64,000 nt of DNA from the NCBI GenBank assembly GCA_034436045.1, contig DAOTVZ010000162.1, forward strand, positions 1 through 64,000, in the 5' to 3' direction. Of the stretch, positions 1 through 7,594 are shown in pieces (within the stretch, counting starts at the first letter, position 1; every line of letters begins with the position of its first letter). The position numbers and the translations under genes are program-made. A model generated the notes under the pieces. It saw only the letters and a list, made by a program, of their open reading frames with translations, was not told where the DNA came from and did no database searches. Source of the stretch: H111-94 sp034436045 (GTDB lineage: Bacteria > Chloroflexota > Ktedonobacteria > Ktedonobacterales > Ktedonobacteraceae).

Positions 1-275
1 GCCAGCGCTGCTCCGAGGGTGATAGCGATGGCACTATCGACGAGTCCAAGCTGTCCCTGGCTCAATCCCACTGTAAGAGGTGCCCCGACAACCAGCGCAC
101 CTGTCAACAGCGAGACGTAATTTACCATTGCACCCGCCCAAACCAGTGCCAGCTCGCGCGGCGTACCATGCCGCTCTTTTGCCGGAACAGGTTCCATACC
201 ACGCCGCTCGACCTTGAGAAAATCATCGGATTCGATGCCGCGTATGCCGAAAAGATCAACTTCCTCTTGCTGCAT
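1..275 (-). CDS. NCS1-family permease, N-terminal part (probable thiamine-precursor transporter)
   Basis: This gene runs off the left edge, so only about 91 N-terminal residues are visible. After a charged N-terminus the sequence has the NCS1 nucleobase/thiamine permease signature (RHGTPRELALVWAGAMVNY) leading into the first membrane helices. It starts 6 bases after thiS with a GGAGG-type ribosome site overlapping the thiS end. NCS1 proteins import cytosine, hydroxymethylpyrimidine, thiamine and similar compounds across the inner membrane. Its place at the end of a TPP-riboswitch transcript suggests a thiamine precursor such as hydroxymethylpyrimidine; the substrate is inference. Confidence 0.75.
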   Translation of the reverse strand, partial: MQQEEVDLFGIRGIESDDFLKVERRGMEPVPAKERHGTPRELALVWAGAMVNYVSLLTGALVVGAPLTVGLSQGQLGLVDSAIAITLGAAL

Positions 276-280
276 CTCTT

Positions 281-469
281 TTAACCTCCACCAACAAGTG
301 TGACAATGGCAAGCCCACTCCCATGACGCAGTTCGGTCTTGCCGTAGCTATCACGAGAAATAATCATGCCGTCCAGTTGTACAACCACGTGCGTCGGTAC
401 GATACCGAAGTCATGCAGAAGTGTGGCAACTGTACTGCCTACCTCTACTGTGTAGGTCTGGCTATTCAC
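281..469 (-). CDS. thiS: ThiS sulfur carrier protein
   Basis: A 62-residue ubiquitin-fold protein ending in VGGG, the Gly-Gly tail that is adenylated and thiocarboxylated to donate sulfur for the thiazole ring of thiamine. The internal LLHDFGIVPTHVVVQLDG segment matches ThiS. It starts at GTG, inside the last codons of the thiG remnant. In its frame the residues just upstream (AITIN) resemble a normal ThiS beginning, so a few N-terminal residues may have been lost or may start from a rare codon. Its partner thiG is truncated here, so function needs a thiG copy elsewhere. Confidence 0.85.
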   Translation of the reverse strand: MNSQTYTVEVGSTVATLLHDFGIVPTHVVVQLDGMIISRDSYGKTELRHGSGLAIVTLVGGG

Positions 470-627
470 ATTGATAGTAATCGCAGCCGACGGCGCAGTG
501 CCACAGTGATAATCTCTGCACCGCTGGCCTCGATGGCAGCACGCATCACCTCCAAGGAGCGGTATTTGCCAGTGCCAAGCATCAGTCGTGAATGGAACTC
601 GCGTGTACCAATGCGCAGGGAATCCAT
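466..627 (-). pseudogene. thiG: thiG N-terminal remnant (thiazole synthase, 53 codons)
   Basis: Reading from ATG at 627, the first 46 residues match the start of thiazole synthase ThiG (FHSRLMLGTGKYRS, then ASGAEIITVALRR), after which the frame runs into a TGA that overlaps the thiS start. ThiG is normally about 250-260 residues and forms the TIM barrel that builds the thiazole phosphate from ThiS-COSH, deoxyxylulose phosphate and a glycine imine. About 200 residues, including the Schiff-base lysine region, are missing. The join to thiS looks like an internal deletion. An assembly collapse cannot be excluded from this sequence. Confidence 0.8.
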
Positions 628-883
628 AGCTTGCCTTACCTTTCTGTCATCGAAGCGGTGACTGGCCCGTTTGCCGCAAAGCGCGCGGGCGCGATGGGTT
701 CACAGCGAACCCACAATACTAGTAGAGATGCCATCGATACCTGCTGATACCAAAGCAGGCAGAGCATAGATACGCTCTTTGCGTAAGTCAAGCTGGGGAA
801 GTTCGTGTATAAGGTAGGGTGGACAGCAAACATGTCCCACTGCTGATACCACGACTCTATTGATACTGAATGATCCATACTGC
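628..883 (-). other. Leader between TPP riboswitch and thiG remnant; possible thiO tail
   Basis: This 256-base stretch lies between the riboswitch and the thiG start and has no intact gene. In the reverse frame that ends with a stop at 636-638 the last residues read EPIAPARFAANG, resembling the C-terminus of ThiO-type glycine oxidases, and the spacing to thiG (8 bases) is operon-like. This suggests that thiO once stood here and was mostly deleted. The match is short. Two longer reverse frames (636-878 and 700-900) show no recognisable domain. Confidence 0.3.
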
Positions 884-973
884 ATTCCCTTCGCTGGCAT
901 TACCCAGATCAGGTTCCAGGGTCCGCCACATACTACGGTGGCGTTCTCAGCCCGGCTATACCGAACTCCCCTA
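884..973 (-). promoter_or_regulatory. TPP riboswitch (THI element)
   Basis: On the reverse strand the conserved blocks of the thiamine pyrophosphate aptamer appear in order: GGGGAG, GCTGAGA, ACCCTGGAACCTGATCTGG and GTAATGCCAGCGAAGGGAA. A variable hairpin closes between GCCACC and GGTGGC-type arms. TPP binding normally turns off downstream thiamine synthesis or transport genes. Here the downstream transcript carries the thiG remnant, thiS and the NCS1 permease. Confidence 0.97.
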
Positions 974-1005
974 GCAAACGATTAAGAGGATTTCATTTGT
1001 GAAAA

Positions 1006-1034
1006 ATTATAGCATGCAGGATGTGTGAAGGCAA
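1006..1034 (-). promoter_or_regulatory. Promoter for the TPP riboswitch transcript
   Basis: A perfect TATAAT (1006-1011) lies 17 bases from a TTGCCT -35 element (1029-1034) on the reverse strand. The start point would fall about 25 bases before the riboswitch. Confidence 0.65.
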
Positions 1035-1069
1035 GGCTCATATCCTTATTTCTAGAGCCTCCACAACCC

Positions 1070-1723
1070 TTATAATGGCATAGAAAGAATAGTATCATAA
1101 AACAGCAACTCGAACTCGTGGCTCAGGCGCACAGCCCGCGTGATGCGTCGGTGCTGCTCCAGCGTGGTATAGCGGCTTAACAGTACCTGATCTACGGGAG
1201 CAATGCGCTCGCCAATGGCGTCATGGGCCGAGAAGAACTCGACCTGTGAAGCGCTCAAACCATAGTTGCACATTAAGGCGGGAACGATGCGCTGACAGAT
1301 TTGCACGAAGATATCCTCGCTGGCACTCACGGCGGCCAGCTTCTCTTCTGGCGTGCCGTAAGCGAGCATCCAGTAGAAAAAATTCGTCAGCGCCATGCAG
1401 CCTGCTACCGGTTCAACCGCATCAAAATCGGCTCGTGTCAGCCCCAGCGCCTCACCAAAACGCAGAAGCAATTGATAGCCGCCGATTTTTGGTATGAGCT
1501 TGCGCAACAGCAGCTCCTGTACATCCAGGTCAGGTGACGCAACAACAGCCAGCGCGTCCAGGCGATACGCCTCACGCACCAGCCACCAGTCTTGCAAGGC
1601 AAACAGGCGCAGGCGTGCAACCTCTAACGTACCCTCCTCAATACGCTGCCAGAGCGGATGATAGAGCAGGCGTTGCCGCAACGCGGTCAAATCCTCGGTT
1701 AACATACTATCGGCAAAGCTCAC
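1070..1723 (-). CDS. TenA/PqqC-like family protein
   Basis: A 217-residue, mostly helical protein of the TenA/THI-4 group, which has a heme-oxygenase-like fold. Members include thiaminase II, which salvages hydroxymethylpyrimidine, and PqqC-like enzymes. The start is GTG, preceded by GGAAAGGG; an internal ATG six codons later is possible. The C-terminal half with MCNYGLS and a following FFSAH segment is family-like, but I cannot place the catalytic Cys of classical thiaminase II with certainty. It lies directly upstream of the TPP-controlled unit, which supports a thiamine link, and follows the small membrane gene by 19 bases. Confidence 0.7.
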   Translation of the reverse strand: MSFADSMLTEDLTALRQRLLYHPLWQRIEEGTLEVARLRLFALQDWWLVREAYRLDALAVVASPDLDVQELLLRKLIPKIGGYQLLLRFGEALGLTRADFDAVEPVAGCMALTNFFYWMLAYGTPEEKLAAVSASEDIFVQICQRIVPALMCNYGLSASQVEFFSAHDAIGERIAPVDQVLLSRYTTLEQHRRITRAVRLSHEFELLFYDTILSMPL

Positions 1724-1742
1724 CTGTTTGCCCTTTCCAGTA

Positions 1743-1907
1743 TTATTGTCGCTCCTCTATATGAGTATGCAGCCGCTTGCGCTTAGCAGCATTCACAGCA
1801 GCAATAGCGGACACCGTCACGGCCACAACCAGAGCGACGATGATGATAATAAAGATAGCAAGTTTACCCCCGGTTGAAATAGCTAACTGTGCCAACGTGA
1901 GCAACAT
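1743..1907 (-). CDS. Small single-pass membrane protein, 54 residues
   Basis: A short gene with an excellent ribosome site (GGAGGAAG, 6 bases before ATG). The product has one strong hydrophobic helix (LAIFIIIIVALVVAVTVSAI, about residues 16-35) followed by a basic tail (AAKRKRLH), so a positive-inside single-pass topology is expected. It sits between xylB (18 bases upstream) and the TenA-like gene (19 bases downstream) on the same strand, consistent with one transcript. I do not recognise a family. Confidence 0.7.
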   Translation of the reverse strand: MLLTLAQLAISTGGKLAIFIIIIVALVVAVTVSAIAAVNAAKRKRLHTHIEERQ

Positions 1908-1925
1908 GGTTTCTCTTCCTCCAGC

Positions 1926-3461
1926 TCATGGCTTACTGATTAACGGTTTCAAAGCCGGATAAAGCGCCTGATAGGTTGCATAGGTTTGTCGATAGACTTC
2001 AGTCGTCATATCTTGCGGCGTGGTACGCTCGACGACACGCACTGTCTGGGCGCATGCCTCCTGCACCGAACTATAGACTCCGGCGGCGACACCGGCCAGC
2101 AGAGCGGCCCCAAAAGCAGGCCCTTCGGTAGCGTTGGTGATGACAAGTTCAACACCCAGAATATCAGCAATAATCTGCCGCCAGACAAGACTTCTCGCCC
2201 CGCCACCGGTGGCCCGTACCTGTTCCATCTGTAGCCCTTGCTCCTGAATAATGCTCATGCAATCCTTGAGACTAAATGCTACTCCTTCCAACACGGAGCG
2301 AATAAGATAGCGTCGGTCGTGACTGGCCGTCAGACCAATCCAGCCGCCTCGCGCGTAGGGGTCGAGATGGGGCGTGCGTTCTCCTTGTAGATAGGGAAGA
2401 AAGATCAGTCCTTCACAGCCCGGCGGCACACTGGCGGCCTCGCGCGTCAGCACTTCATAGGCATCCTCACCCGTCCAGCGTTCCAGCGCACGCTCTGGCA
2501 AGCCAATATTATCGCGCACCCAGCGCAACGAAAGGCCTGCCCCTTGCGTGACGCCCATCAAATACCACGCCTGGGGTACGGCATGGTTGAAGGTATGAAT
2601 ACGCGGAGTTGGCCCAGAGGTATCTACCTGCGGCGTAGCAGCATGGGCCAGCACCACGCCACTGGTACCAATCGAGACAAGTGCCAGTCCTGGTACGACC
2701 ACACCGTTGCCCACCGCGCCACAGGCATTATCCGCGCCGCCACCGGCCACAGGCGTGCCAGCGGGCAGCCCGGTAAGTGTAGCAACCTCTTCCGTGATCT
2801 TCCCGGCTACGCCATCAGCAGGCACAACCGGCGGCAGTAGCGATGGCTCCAGTTCAATCGCTTCCAGCACCTCTTGCGACCAGTGGTCATGCTTTACATC
2901 AAACAGGCAGGTACCGGCGGCATCGGAAATCTCCATCGCCATCACGCCCGTGAGCAGGTAGCGGATATAGTCCTTCGGCAACAACATCGTGCGTGCTTGC
3001 GCAAAAATCTCAGGCTCATTATCACGAATCCAGAGCAACTTGGGGGCTGAGAAGCCGGTCAGAGCGGGATTGCTGACGTATTCTATCAGTTTGCTGGCAC
3101 CCACCTTTTCGGTCATCCAGCGACTCTGGGCATCACTACGTTGATCGGCCCAGATAATACATGGGCGCAATACCTGCTGATGAGCGTCAAGCAGCACCAC
3201 GCCATGCATCTGACCGGAGAGTCCCACGCCACATATATCCGCCGGTTGCACACCCAGCTTCGCCGCCCCTGCCAGACACGCGCGAATAGCCGCTACTGTG
3301 GCTTGCCACCACTCAGCGGGATTCTGCTCCGCCCAACCGGGACGGGGATGATAGAGAGGATAATCCTCGAAGGCATCTGCAATTACATGTCCATCTTCAG
3401 CAGCGAAAAGGGCCGCCTTTACACCAGAGGTGCCGAGATCAATACCCAGAAGCGTCTGCAT
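1926..3461 (-). CDS. xylB: Xylulokinase (FGGY family)
   Basis: A 511-residue FGGY carbohydrate kinase that phosphorylates D-xylulose to xylulose 5-phosphate, feeding the pentose phosphate pathway. The N-terminal phosphate loop is GIDLGTSGVKAALF. The GLSGQMHG motif typical of xylulokinases follows, and the C-terminal ATPase lobe has GGGADNACGAVGNG and ATGGGARS. I place the start at the ATG at 3461 because GAGGAAG lies just upstream and the length then fits XylB; the frame is open for 31 more codons upstream. No xylose isomerase or pentose transporter is in view. Confidence 0.93.
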   Translation of the reverse strand: MQTLLGIDLGTSGVKAALFAAEDGHVIADAFEDYPLYHPRPGWAEQNPAEWWQATVAAIRACLAGAAKLGVQPADICGVGLSGQMHGVVLLDAHQQVLRPCIIWADQRSDAQSRWMTEKVGASKLIEYVSNPALTGFSAPKLLWIRDNEPEIFAQARTMLLPKDYIRYLLTGVMAMEISDAAGTCLFDVKHDHWSQEVLEAIELEPSLLPPVVPADGVAGKITEEVATLTGLPAGTPVAGGGADNACGAVGNGVVVPGLALVSIGTSGVVLAHAATPQVDTSGPTPRIHTFNHAVPQAWYLMGVTQGAGLSLRWVRDNIGLPERALERWTGEDAYEVLTREAASVPPGCEGLIFLPYLQGERTPHLDPYARGGWIGLTASHDRRYLIRSVLEGVAFSLKDCMSIIQEQGLQMEQVRATGGGARSLVWRQIIADILGVELVITNATEGPAFGAALLAGVAAGVYSSVQEACAQTVRVVERTTPQDMTTEVYRQTYATYQALYPALKPLISKP

Positions 3462-3779
3462 GGTGACTTCCTCACTTCTCACAAAAATACGAAACTCTGC
3501 CCTTGATTGTACGCCAAAATCGCCGCCTCGTCGAGATAGGAATTGGCTCACCACACCTGTGCGGTAGCCTGATAAGCAGCAGAACAGACGCGGTTCACCA
3601 ACCCCTACCGATGGCTACAAACTCAAAGCGATCAACCTTGTAGCCTTGCGCTACTAAAGTGTACAATGACCACGTATCTTGCAGTACACGCTTTTCCGGT
3701 CATAAGATAACCCCGGACTACCAATCAACGTTGATTTCGTTGCAATAACGGCTTTTCACCGTAGAAAGGACTACACATC
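3462..3779. other. Divergent intergenic region between xylB and the SMP-30 gene
   Basis: This 318-base region separates two divergent sugar-metabolism genes and should carry both promoters. On the plus strand TTGTAG (3638-3643) and TACAAT (3662-3667) are 18 bases apart, a plausible promoter for the SMP-30 gene. I find no gene or strong hairpin. Confidence 0.4.
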
Positions 3780-4748
3780 ATGAACAGTAGCGTCCTCAAG
3801 GATTTTCGCCTCGATCTCAGCGAACTCACGTACACCGGTCACGATCTGGTGCGCCCCGAATCCATCATTGCCACCCGCGACGGCACACTCTATGTTTCCG
3901 ATGGGCGCGGCGGCATCACCCGCATTAACCCGGATGGTTCACAGCAATTTCTCGGCGGTCTTGGCGGCGAACCTAACGGACTCGCGTTAATGGACGATGG
4001 CTCTATCCTCGTCGCCAACATCGGCACCGGCACTATCCAGAAACTCCTTCCCGATGGTCACGCAGAAGAATTTCTCACAGAGATCGATGGAGTGAAGGTT
4101 TCCAGCGCCAACTATGTCTTTATCGATAGCAAAAATCGGCTCTGGCTGGCTTTCTCCACCCGCGAATCTCACTGGTGGCCCGCCGCTGCCAGCCCACGCC
4201 CGGATGGCTACGTGGTGCTGGTCGATGAAAAGGGGCCACGCATCGTCGCCGATGGCATCTATTTCACGAACGAAGTGCGCCTCGATGCTAAAGAAGAGTA
4301 CCTCTACGTCGCTGAAACCATGAAAAGTCGCATCGTGCGCTATCCTGTGCGACCGGATGGAAGTCTGGGCCAGCAAGAGGTTTTCGGGCCAGATGGCCTC
4401 GGCGTAGCAGCTTTCGTCGATGGCTTCGCCTTTGATGCCGAGGGCAACATCTGGGTTACAACAGTCCTACGCAATGGCGTCGGCATTATCACTACCGACG
4501 GTGACTACCACGTTGTTTTCGAGGATGCTAACGAGCCACTGCTGGCAACCTTCGAGGAGAAAATTGCCACCGGTAATGCCCAACCCGCCGATATGCTGGC
4601 AACCGCCGGAAAGACGCTCCAGCTCATCACCAGTGTCACCTTTGGCGGGCCTGATCTGCAAACTGTCTATGTCGGCTCGCTCGGCATGAATCGACTTCCG
4701 ACTTTCCGCTCGCCGGTAGCCGGTCTACCAATGAGACACTGGAAATAA
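3780..4748 (+). CDS. SMP-30/gluconolactonase family protein
   Basis: A 322-residue six-bladed beta-propeller of the SMP-30/gluconolaconase/LRE family, which hydrolyses sugar lactones with a divalent metal. The expected metal ligands are visible: Glu in RPES (about residue 27), Asn in YFTNEVRLD, and Asp in FVDGFAFDAEGN. There is no signal peptide, so it is probably cytoplasmic. Its divergent neighbour is xylulokinase, which would fit an oxidative pentose or aldonolactone route; the exact substrate is not evident. Confidence 0.85.
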   Translation: MNSSVLKDFRLDLSELTYTGHDLVRPESIIATRDGTLYVSDGRGGITRINPDGSQQFLGGLGGEPNGLALMDDGSILVANIGTGTIQKLLPDGHAEEFLTEIDGVKVSSANYVFIDSKNRLWLAFSTRESHWWPAAASPRPDGYVVLVDEKGPRIVADGIYFTNEVRLDAKEEYLYVAETMKSRIVRYPVRPDGSLGQQEVFGPDGLGVAAFVDGFAFDAEGNIWVTTVLRNGVGIITTDGDYHVVFEDANEPLLATFEEKIATGNAQPADMLATAGKTLQLITSVTFGGPDLQTVYVGSLGMNRLPTFRSPVAGLPMRHWK

Positions 4749-4754
4749 ACATAA

Positions 4755-4810
4755 CCGGGCAAGCATGAGGCATCGTCTCTACTATGGGACGATGCCTCAT
4801 GCTTGCCCGG
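4755..4810. terminator. Bidirectional hairpin between SMP-30 and crcB genes
   Basis: A perfect inverted repeat with 23-bp arms (4755-4777 and 4788-4810) and a 10-base loop lies between two convergent genes. It has no strong T-run on either side, so it may act as an RNA-stabilising or bidirectional stop structure. Confidence 0.75.
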
Positions 4811-4841
4811 CCTGATATTACTATCGGCACAGTGTCTCATT

Positions 4842-5369
4842 TTATCGATCAGAAATCAGAAGATCATCTTCGATATCAAGATGGTCTTCATCCTTCTGTT
4901 TGGAAGGGATCAACTGCTTAGCAGTGTCTTTCAGCGGCTTTGCCGCTATTGTAGGCGGATGATGCACGTGAGCAATCACCCATTGCCCTGATAAATCGGC
5001 GAAAATAACGGCGATAATACCTCCCAGCAGGCTTACAAGTATGTAGAGCAGAGCGGGGAACCAGTTGCCATGCAGTACGAGCAGGACATCCCCCAGCACA
5101 AAGGAACTGAACGTCGTGTAGGCACCGAGAAAACCAACGTTAATAAACAGGCGACGTGTTGGCCCCACCAGAAAAGTGGCATCTGCCAGCGTGGTCACAA
5201 AGGAGAGAATAAAAGCACCCGTCACGTTAATGATAAGAATGTCGTAAGGCCATCCCTTACCCAGCGCGCTCTGAATGCCGATGCTGAGCCAGTAGCGTGA
5301 AATAGTCCCCAAAAAGCCGCCGCAAGCCACCGCGAATAATCGCCGACGGCGTGAAAGTGTGCCAGCCAT
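4842..5369 (-). CDS. crcB: CrcB/Fluc fluoride channel, subunit with C-terminal tail
   Basis: A four-helix CrcB/Fluc fluoride channel protein that lets fluoride leave the cell. The family motifs GGFLGTISRYWL, NVTGAFILSF and GFLGAYTTFSS are present, including the Asn and the Thr/Phe track residues of the pore. It is 175 residues, longer than the usual 120-130 because of a charged C-terminal tail of about 45 residues (rich in K, D and E). Its start overlaps the stop of the other crcB copy as ATGA, suggesting translational coupling and a heterodimeric channel. Confidence 0.93.
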   Translation of the reverse strand: MAGTLSRRRRLFAVACGGFLGTISRYWLSIGIQSALGKGWPYDILIINVTGAFILSFVTTLADATFLVGPTRRLFINVGFLGAYTTFSSFVLGDVLLVLHGNWFPALLYILVSLLGGIIAVIFADLSGQWVIAHVHHPPTIAAKPLKDTAKQLIPSKQKDEDHLDIEDDLLISDR

Positions 5370-5755
5370 CAGAGGAATCCTCCTATCAGCAGGCCAAGTA
5401 GAGCCGCCACCCAGCCAAGTAGTACACTTCCGCCCAGATAGAGGATACTGCGTACAGTGCTACCACCACGCCCCAGTTGTACCCCTTCCCAACTCATCGT
5501 GCTAAAGGTGGTGTAACCGCCTAAAAAACCGGTGGCCAGTACCGCCTGCGCCGCCAGACTGAGGAGCTTATGCGTAGTCAATGCCGATAAGAAGCCAATC
5601 ACAAACGCACCCGATATATTGATGATAAATGTACCGAACGGGAATTGCGTGCCCACGCGCTCGGCAATAAAGCGTCCTAACAAATAACGAGCCAGCGCGC
5701 CTGAGCAACCGGCCAGACCGACGAGGCCGGTCAGGGTGAGCGATGATACCGTCAT
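5369..5755 (-). CDS. crcB: CrcB/Fluc fluoride channel, short subunit
   Basis: A 128-residue CrcB protein with GLAGCSGALARYLLG, NISGAFVIGFLSAL and GFLGGYTTFSTMSWE, matching the Fluc fold. Paired crcB genes in Gram-positive-type bacteria commonly encode two subunits of a dual-topology dimer. It overlaps the DUF190 gene upstream by 4 bases and the second crcB downstream by an ATGA, so all three are likely translated together from the fluoride-riboswitch transcript. Confidence 0.93.
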   Translation of the reverse strand: MTVSSLTLTGLVGLAGCSGALARYLLGRFIAERVGTQFPFGTFIINISGAFVIGFLSALTTHKLLSLAAQAVLATGFLGGYTTFSTMSWEGVQLGRGGSTVRSILYLGGSVLLGWVAALLGLLIGGFL

Positions 5756-6099
5756 GCGTTGTTCCCTCCATGCAGAATCTGCACGGTGGAAACGGTCATT
5801 GTACCACGCTGCACCAGTTGGTCAAGCAGAGGCAATAAAGTGGCCACCTTCTCCTCACGCTCGACCACATCTATAATGAGCGGAAGATCGTTAGCGATGT
5901 CCGGCAAACGCTCGGTAGAAAGGTGATGGCGCGGCCCAAAACCCTCAATGCCACGCACGACTGTGGCCCCCATCACGTCTTGTTTTTGCAGCAGTTCGAG
6001 AATAGCACGATAGAGCGGCTTGCCCTGCCATTCTTCGGCTTCACTAATAAAAATACGAATGCGCTTTCCTATCATGTTCGTTGTTACCTGATATGACAT
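5752..6099 (-). CDS. DUF190 family protein (PII-like fold)
   Basis: A 115-residue DUF190 protein. The KRIRIFISEAEEWQGKPLY beginning and the MGATVVRGIEGFG segment are typical; the family has a ferredoxin-like, PII-related fold. DUF190 genes are recurrent neighbours of crcB, and their biochemical role is not established. The annotated ATG gives eight residues before the conserved core, and the second ATG at 6075 is an alternative start. It overlaps crcB by 4 bases and follows the DUF190-CBS gene by 9 bases. Confidence 0.88.
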   Translation of the reverse strand: MSYQVTTNMIGKRIRIFISEAEEWQGKPLYRAILELLQKQDVMGATVVRGIEGFGPRHHLSTERLPDIANDLPLIIDVVEREEKVATLLPLLDQLVQRGTMTVSTVQILHGGNNA

Positions 6100-6108
6100 G
6101 AATCTTTG

Positions 6109-7461
6109 TTAGCCCTCTACAAGCACACGTAAGAGATCGGAGCGTCCCACCACGCCTACCAGTTGCCCTTCAGCATTGACGACAGGCAAAAGCTTACGGC
6201 GCGTCGCAATCATTCTCTCTATCGTCTCTTGCACGGTGGTCGTATCAGTCACGGTCACTACCTCTCGGTTCATCAGATCAGCCGCCGTAGCAACCGTGCG
6301 CTGCGAAGAATGCAAGGCTCCCGTTAACGGGCGTTTTGGCCTGCCACCAGCCCAACTGGTTAATAAAGCGAGCAGACCGGGGCGCATCTCTTCCTGTAAA
6401 CCGGCTAGCACGTCAACATCGCTGATAATGCCCTGCACGCGCCGCTCTTGATCGACCACCAGCACCCGCTTGAAAGGCGACACAATCAAAGCGTCGATAA
6501 CCTCCGGCAATGGGGTCTGTGCATTTACCGTCTCAACATCCGTACTGACAAATTCAGCAATCGGACGTTGCTGTATGGCTTCACGCGATAACGTACCGGT
6601 ACGCTGTAAGGGCCGCGTCCCACTCGTAGTCTGTGTATTCATCAGTGGACTGGTCACAATGATCTGCAAGAGGTCCGCACGCGCCAGCATACCCAGTAGC
6701 ACACCTTGCGCATCAACGACGGGCAGACGCCGCAAACCTGTCTCGATCATAATCTGCGCCGCCTCGCGCACCGACATCGTCGGAGCTACCGTGCGCACCC
6801 GCCGATTCATCACATCCTGCGCTGTTAGCGTGCTACGCCTAGCCTGCTCCAACGGGGCCTCCACGGCATCCGCCGTCTGAGTATCCAACTCCAGGGCCGT
6901 GCGCACCAGACCTCGCCGCATTGGTAACACCCCTACCCTAATCAGATCACCCGTGCTGATAATACCGAGCAAATGCCTCTGCTCATCAACAACAGGGATG
7001 GCTCGAAAAGACGCCTTCAGCAAAAGATCGATAACGGTCGAGATCGGTGTATCCGGTGATACTGTTGTCACCAGCGTCTCCATCACCTGCTGCACAAGCA
7101 GCTTCGTCGGTATGCCACGCCGCCGCGCATGTGTGTACTTAAGAACCTCGACCTCTTGTAGCGTTATTAATCCTCCACTCACCATCTCTTGCAGGTGTGG
7201 CAGCAGCCGCCGCACACGTTCTGGTTGATCGACTACCTGAATAATAATTGGGGCATCCGATGACCAGTGCAGTCCTCCCTGCTCATGGAGCCGCGCCCCT
7301 GCTCCATAACCAGCGACTGCTCTGGTAGCCGTGGCCCCCGCACAGCCCTGCTCACGCAACATTTGAATGATCGCCGCATATAGCGGGGTACCTTGCCACT
7401 GATCAGATTCACCGATATAGATTGTCAATGCTAAGGCTTTGCCTTGCCGTAACAAGCTCAT
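6109..7461 (-). CDS. DUF190 domain fused to four CBS domains
   Basis: A 450-residue cytoplasmic protein. Residues about 1-110 form a DUF190 domain (LTIYIGESDQWQGTPLY; GATATRAVAGYG). Four CBS motifs follow, each with a VM or equivalent start and a closing G(I/M/V)(I/L/V) segment: VQQVMETLV, AQDVMNRRVRTV, IAEFVSTDVETV and AADLMNREVVTV. Tandem CBS pairs usually bind adenine nucleotides, so the protein may couple fluoride defence to nucleotide or ion status; this is inference. The start at 7461 is chosen for the AAGGGGGTG ribosome site and because the conserved domain begins right after it. It is the first gene of the fluoride operon. Confidence 0.88.
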   Translation of the reverse strand: MSLLRQGKALALTIYIGESDQWQGTPLYAAIIQMLREQGCAGATATRAVAGYGAGARLHEQGGLHWSSDAPIIIQVVDQPERVRRLLPHLQEMVSGGLITLQEVEVLKYTHARRRGIPTKLLVQQVMETLVTTVSPDTPISTVIDLLLKASFRAIPVVDEQRHLLGIISTGDLIRVGVLPMRRGLVRTALELDTQTADAVEAPLEQARRSTLTAQDVMNRRVRTVAPTMSVREAAQIMIETGLRRLPVVDAQGVLLGMLARADLLQIIVTSPLMNTQTTSGTRPLQRTGTLSREAIQQRPIAEFVSTDVETVNAQTPLPEVIDALIVSPFKRVLVVDQERRVQGIISDVDVLAGLQEEMRPGLLALLTSWAGGRPKRPLTGALHSSQRTVATAADLMNREVVTVTDTTTVQETIERMIATRRKLLPVVNAEGQLVGVVGRSDLLRVLVEG

Positions 7462-7537
7462 TGCGAACACCCCCTTGTGACAAATACGTGCTTCTACTAT
7501 ACCATAGCCATACGTCGAGAACGGATTGGCACAGCAA

Positions 7538-7594
7538 ATGGCCTCCACTTACCGTTGTTACACATCTTTGTGCAATACGGTCAGTAGAGGCCAT
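7538..7594 (-). promoter_or_regulatory. Hairpin competing with the fluoride aptamer (expression platform)
   Basis: The 3' part of the aptamer (ATGGCCTCTACTGACCG, reverse strand) can pair with a near-perfect complement (CGGTAAGTGGAGGCCAT) about 24 bases later. Forming this stem would break the aptamer pseudoknot, so it probably represents the ligand-free state. No long T-run follows, so the mode of control is uncertain. Confidence 0.7.

Noticed and set aside
700..900. 66-residue reverse-strand protein beginning in the TPP riboswitch
   Set aside because: Its start codon is inside the aptamer's last conserved block and the product has no domain. More likely leader sequence or remnant.
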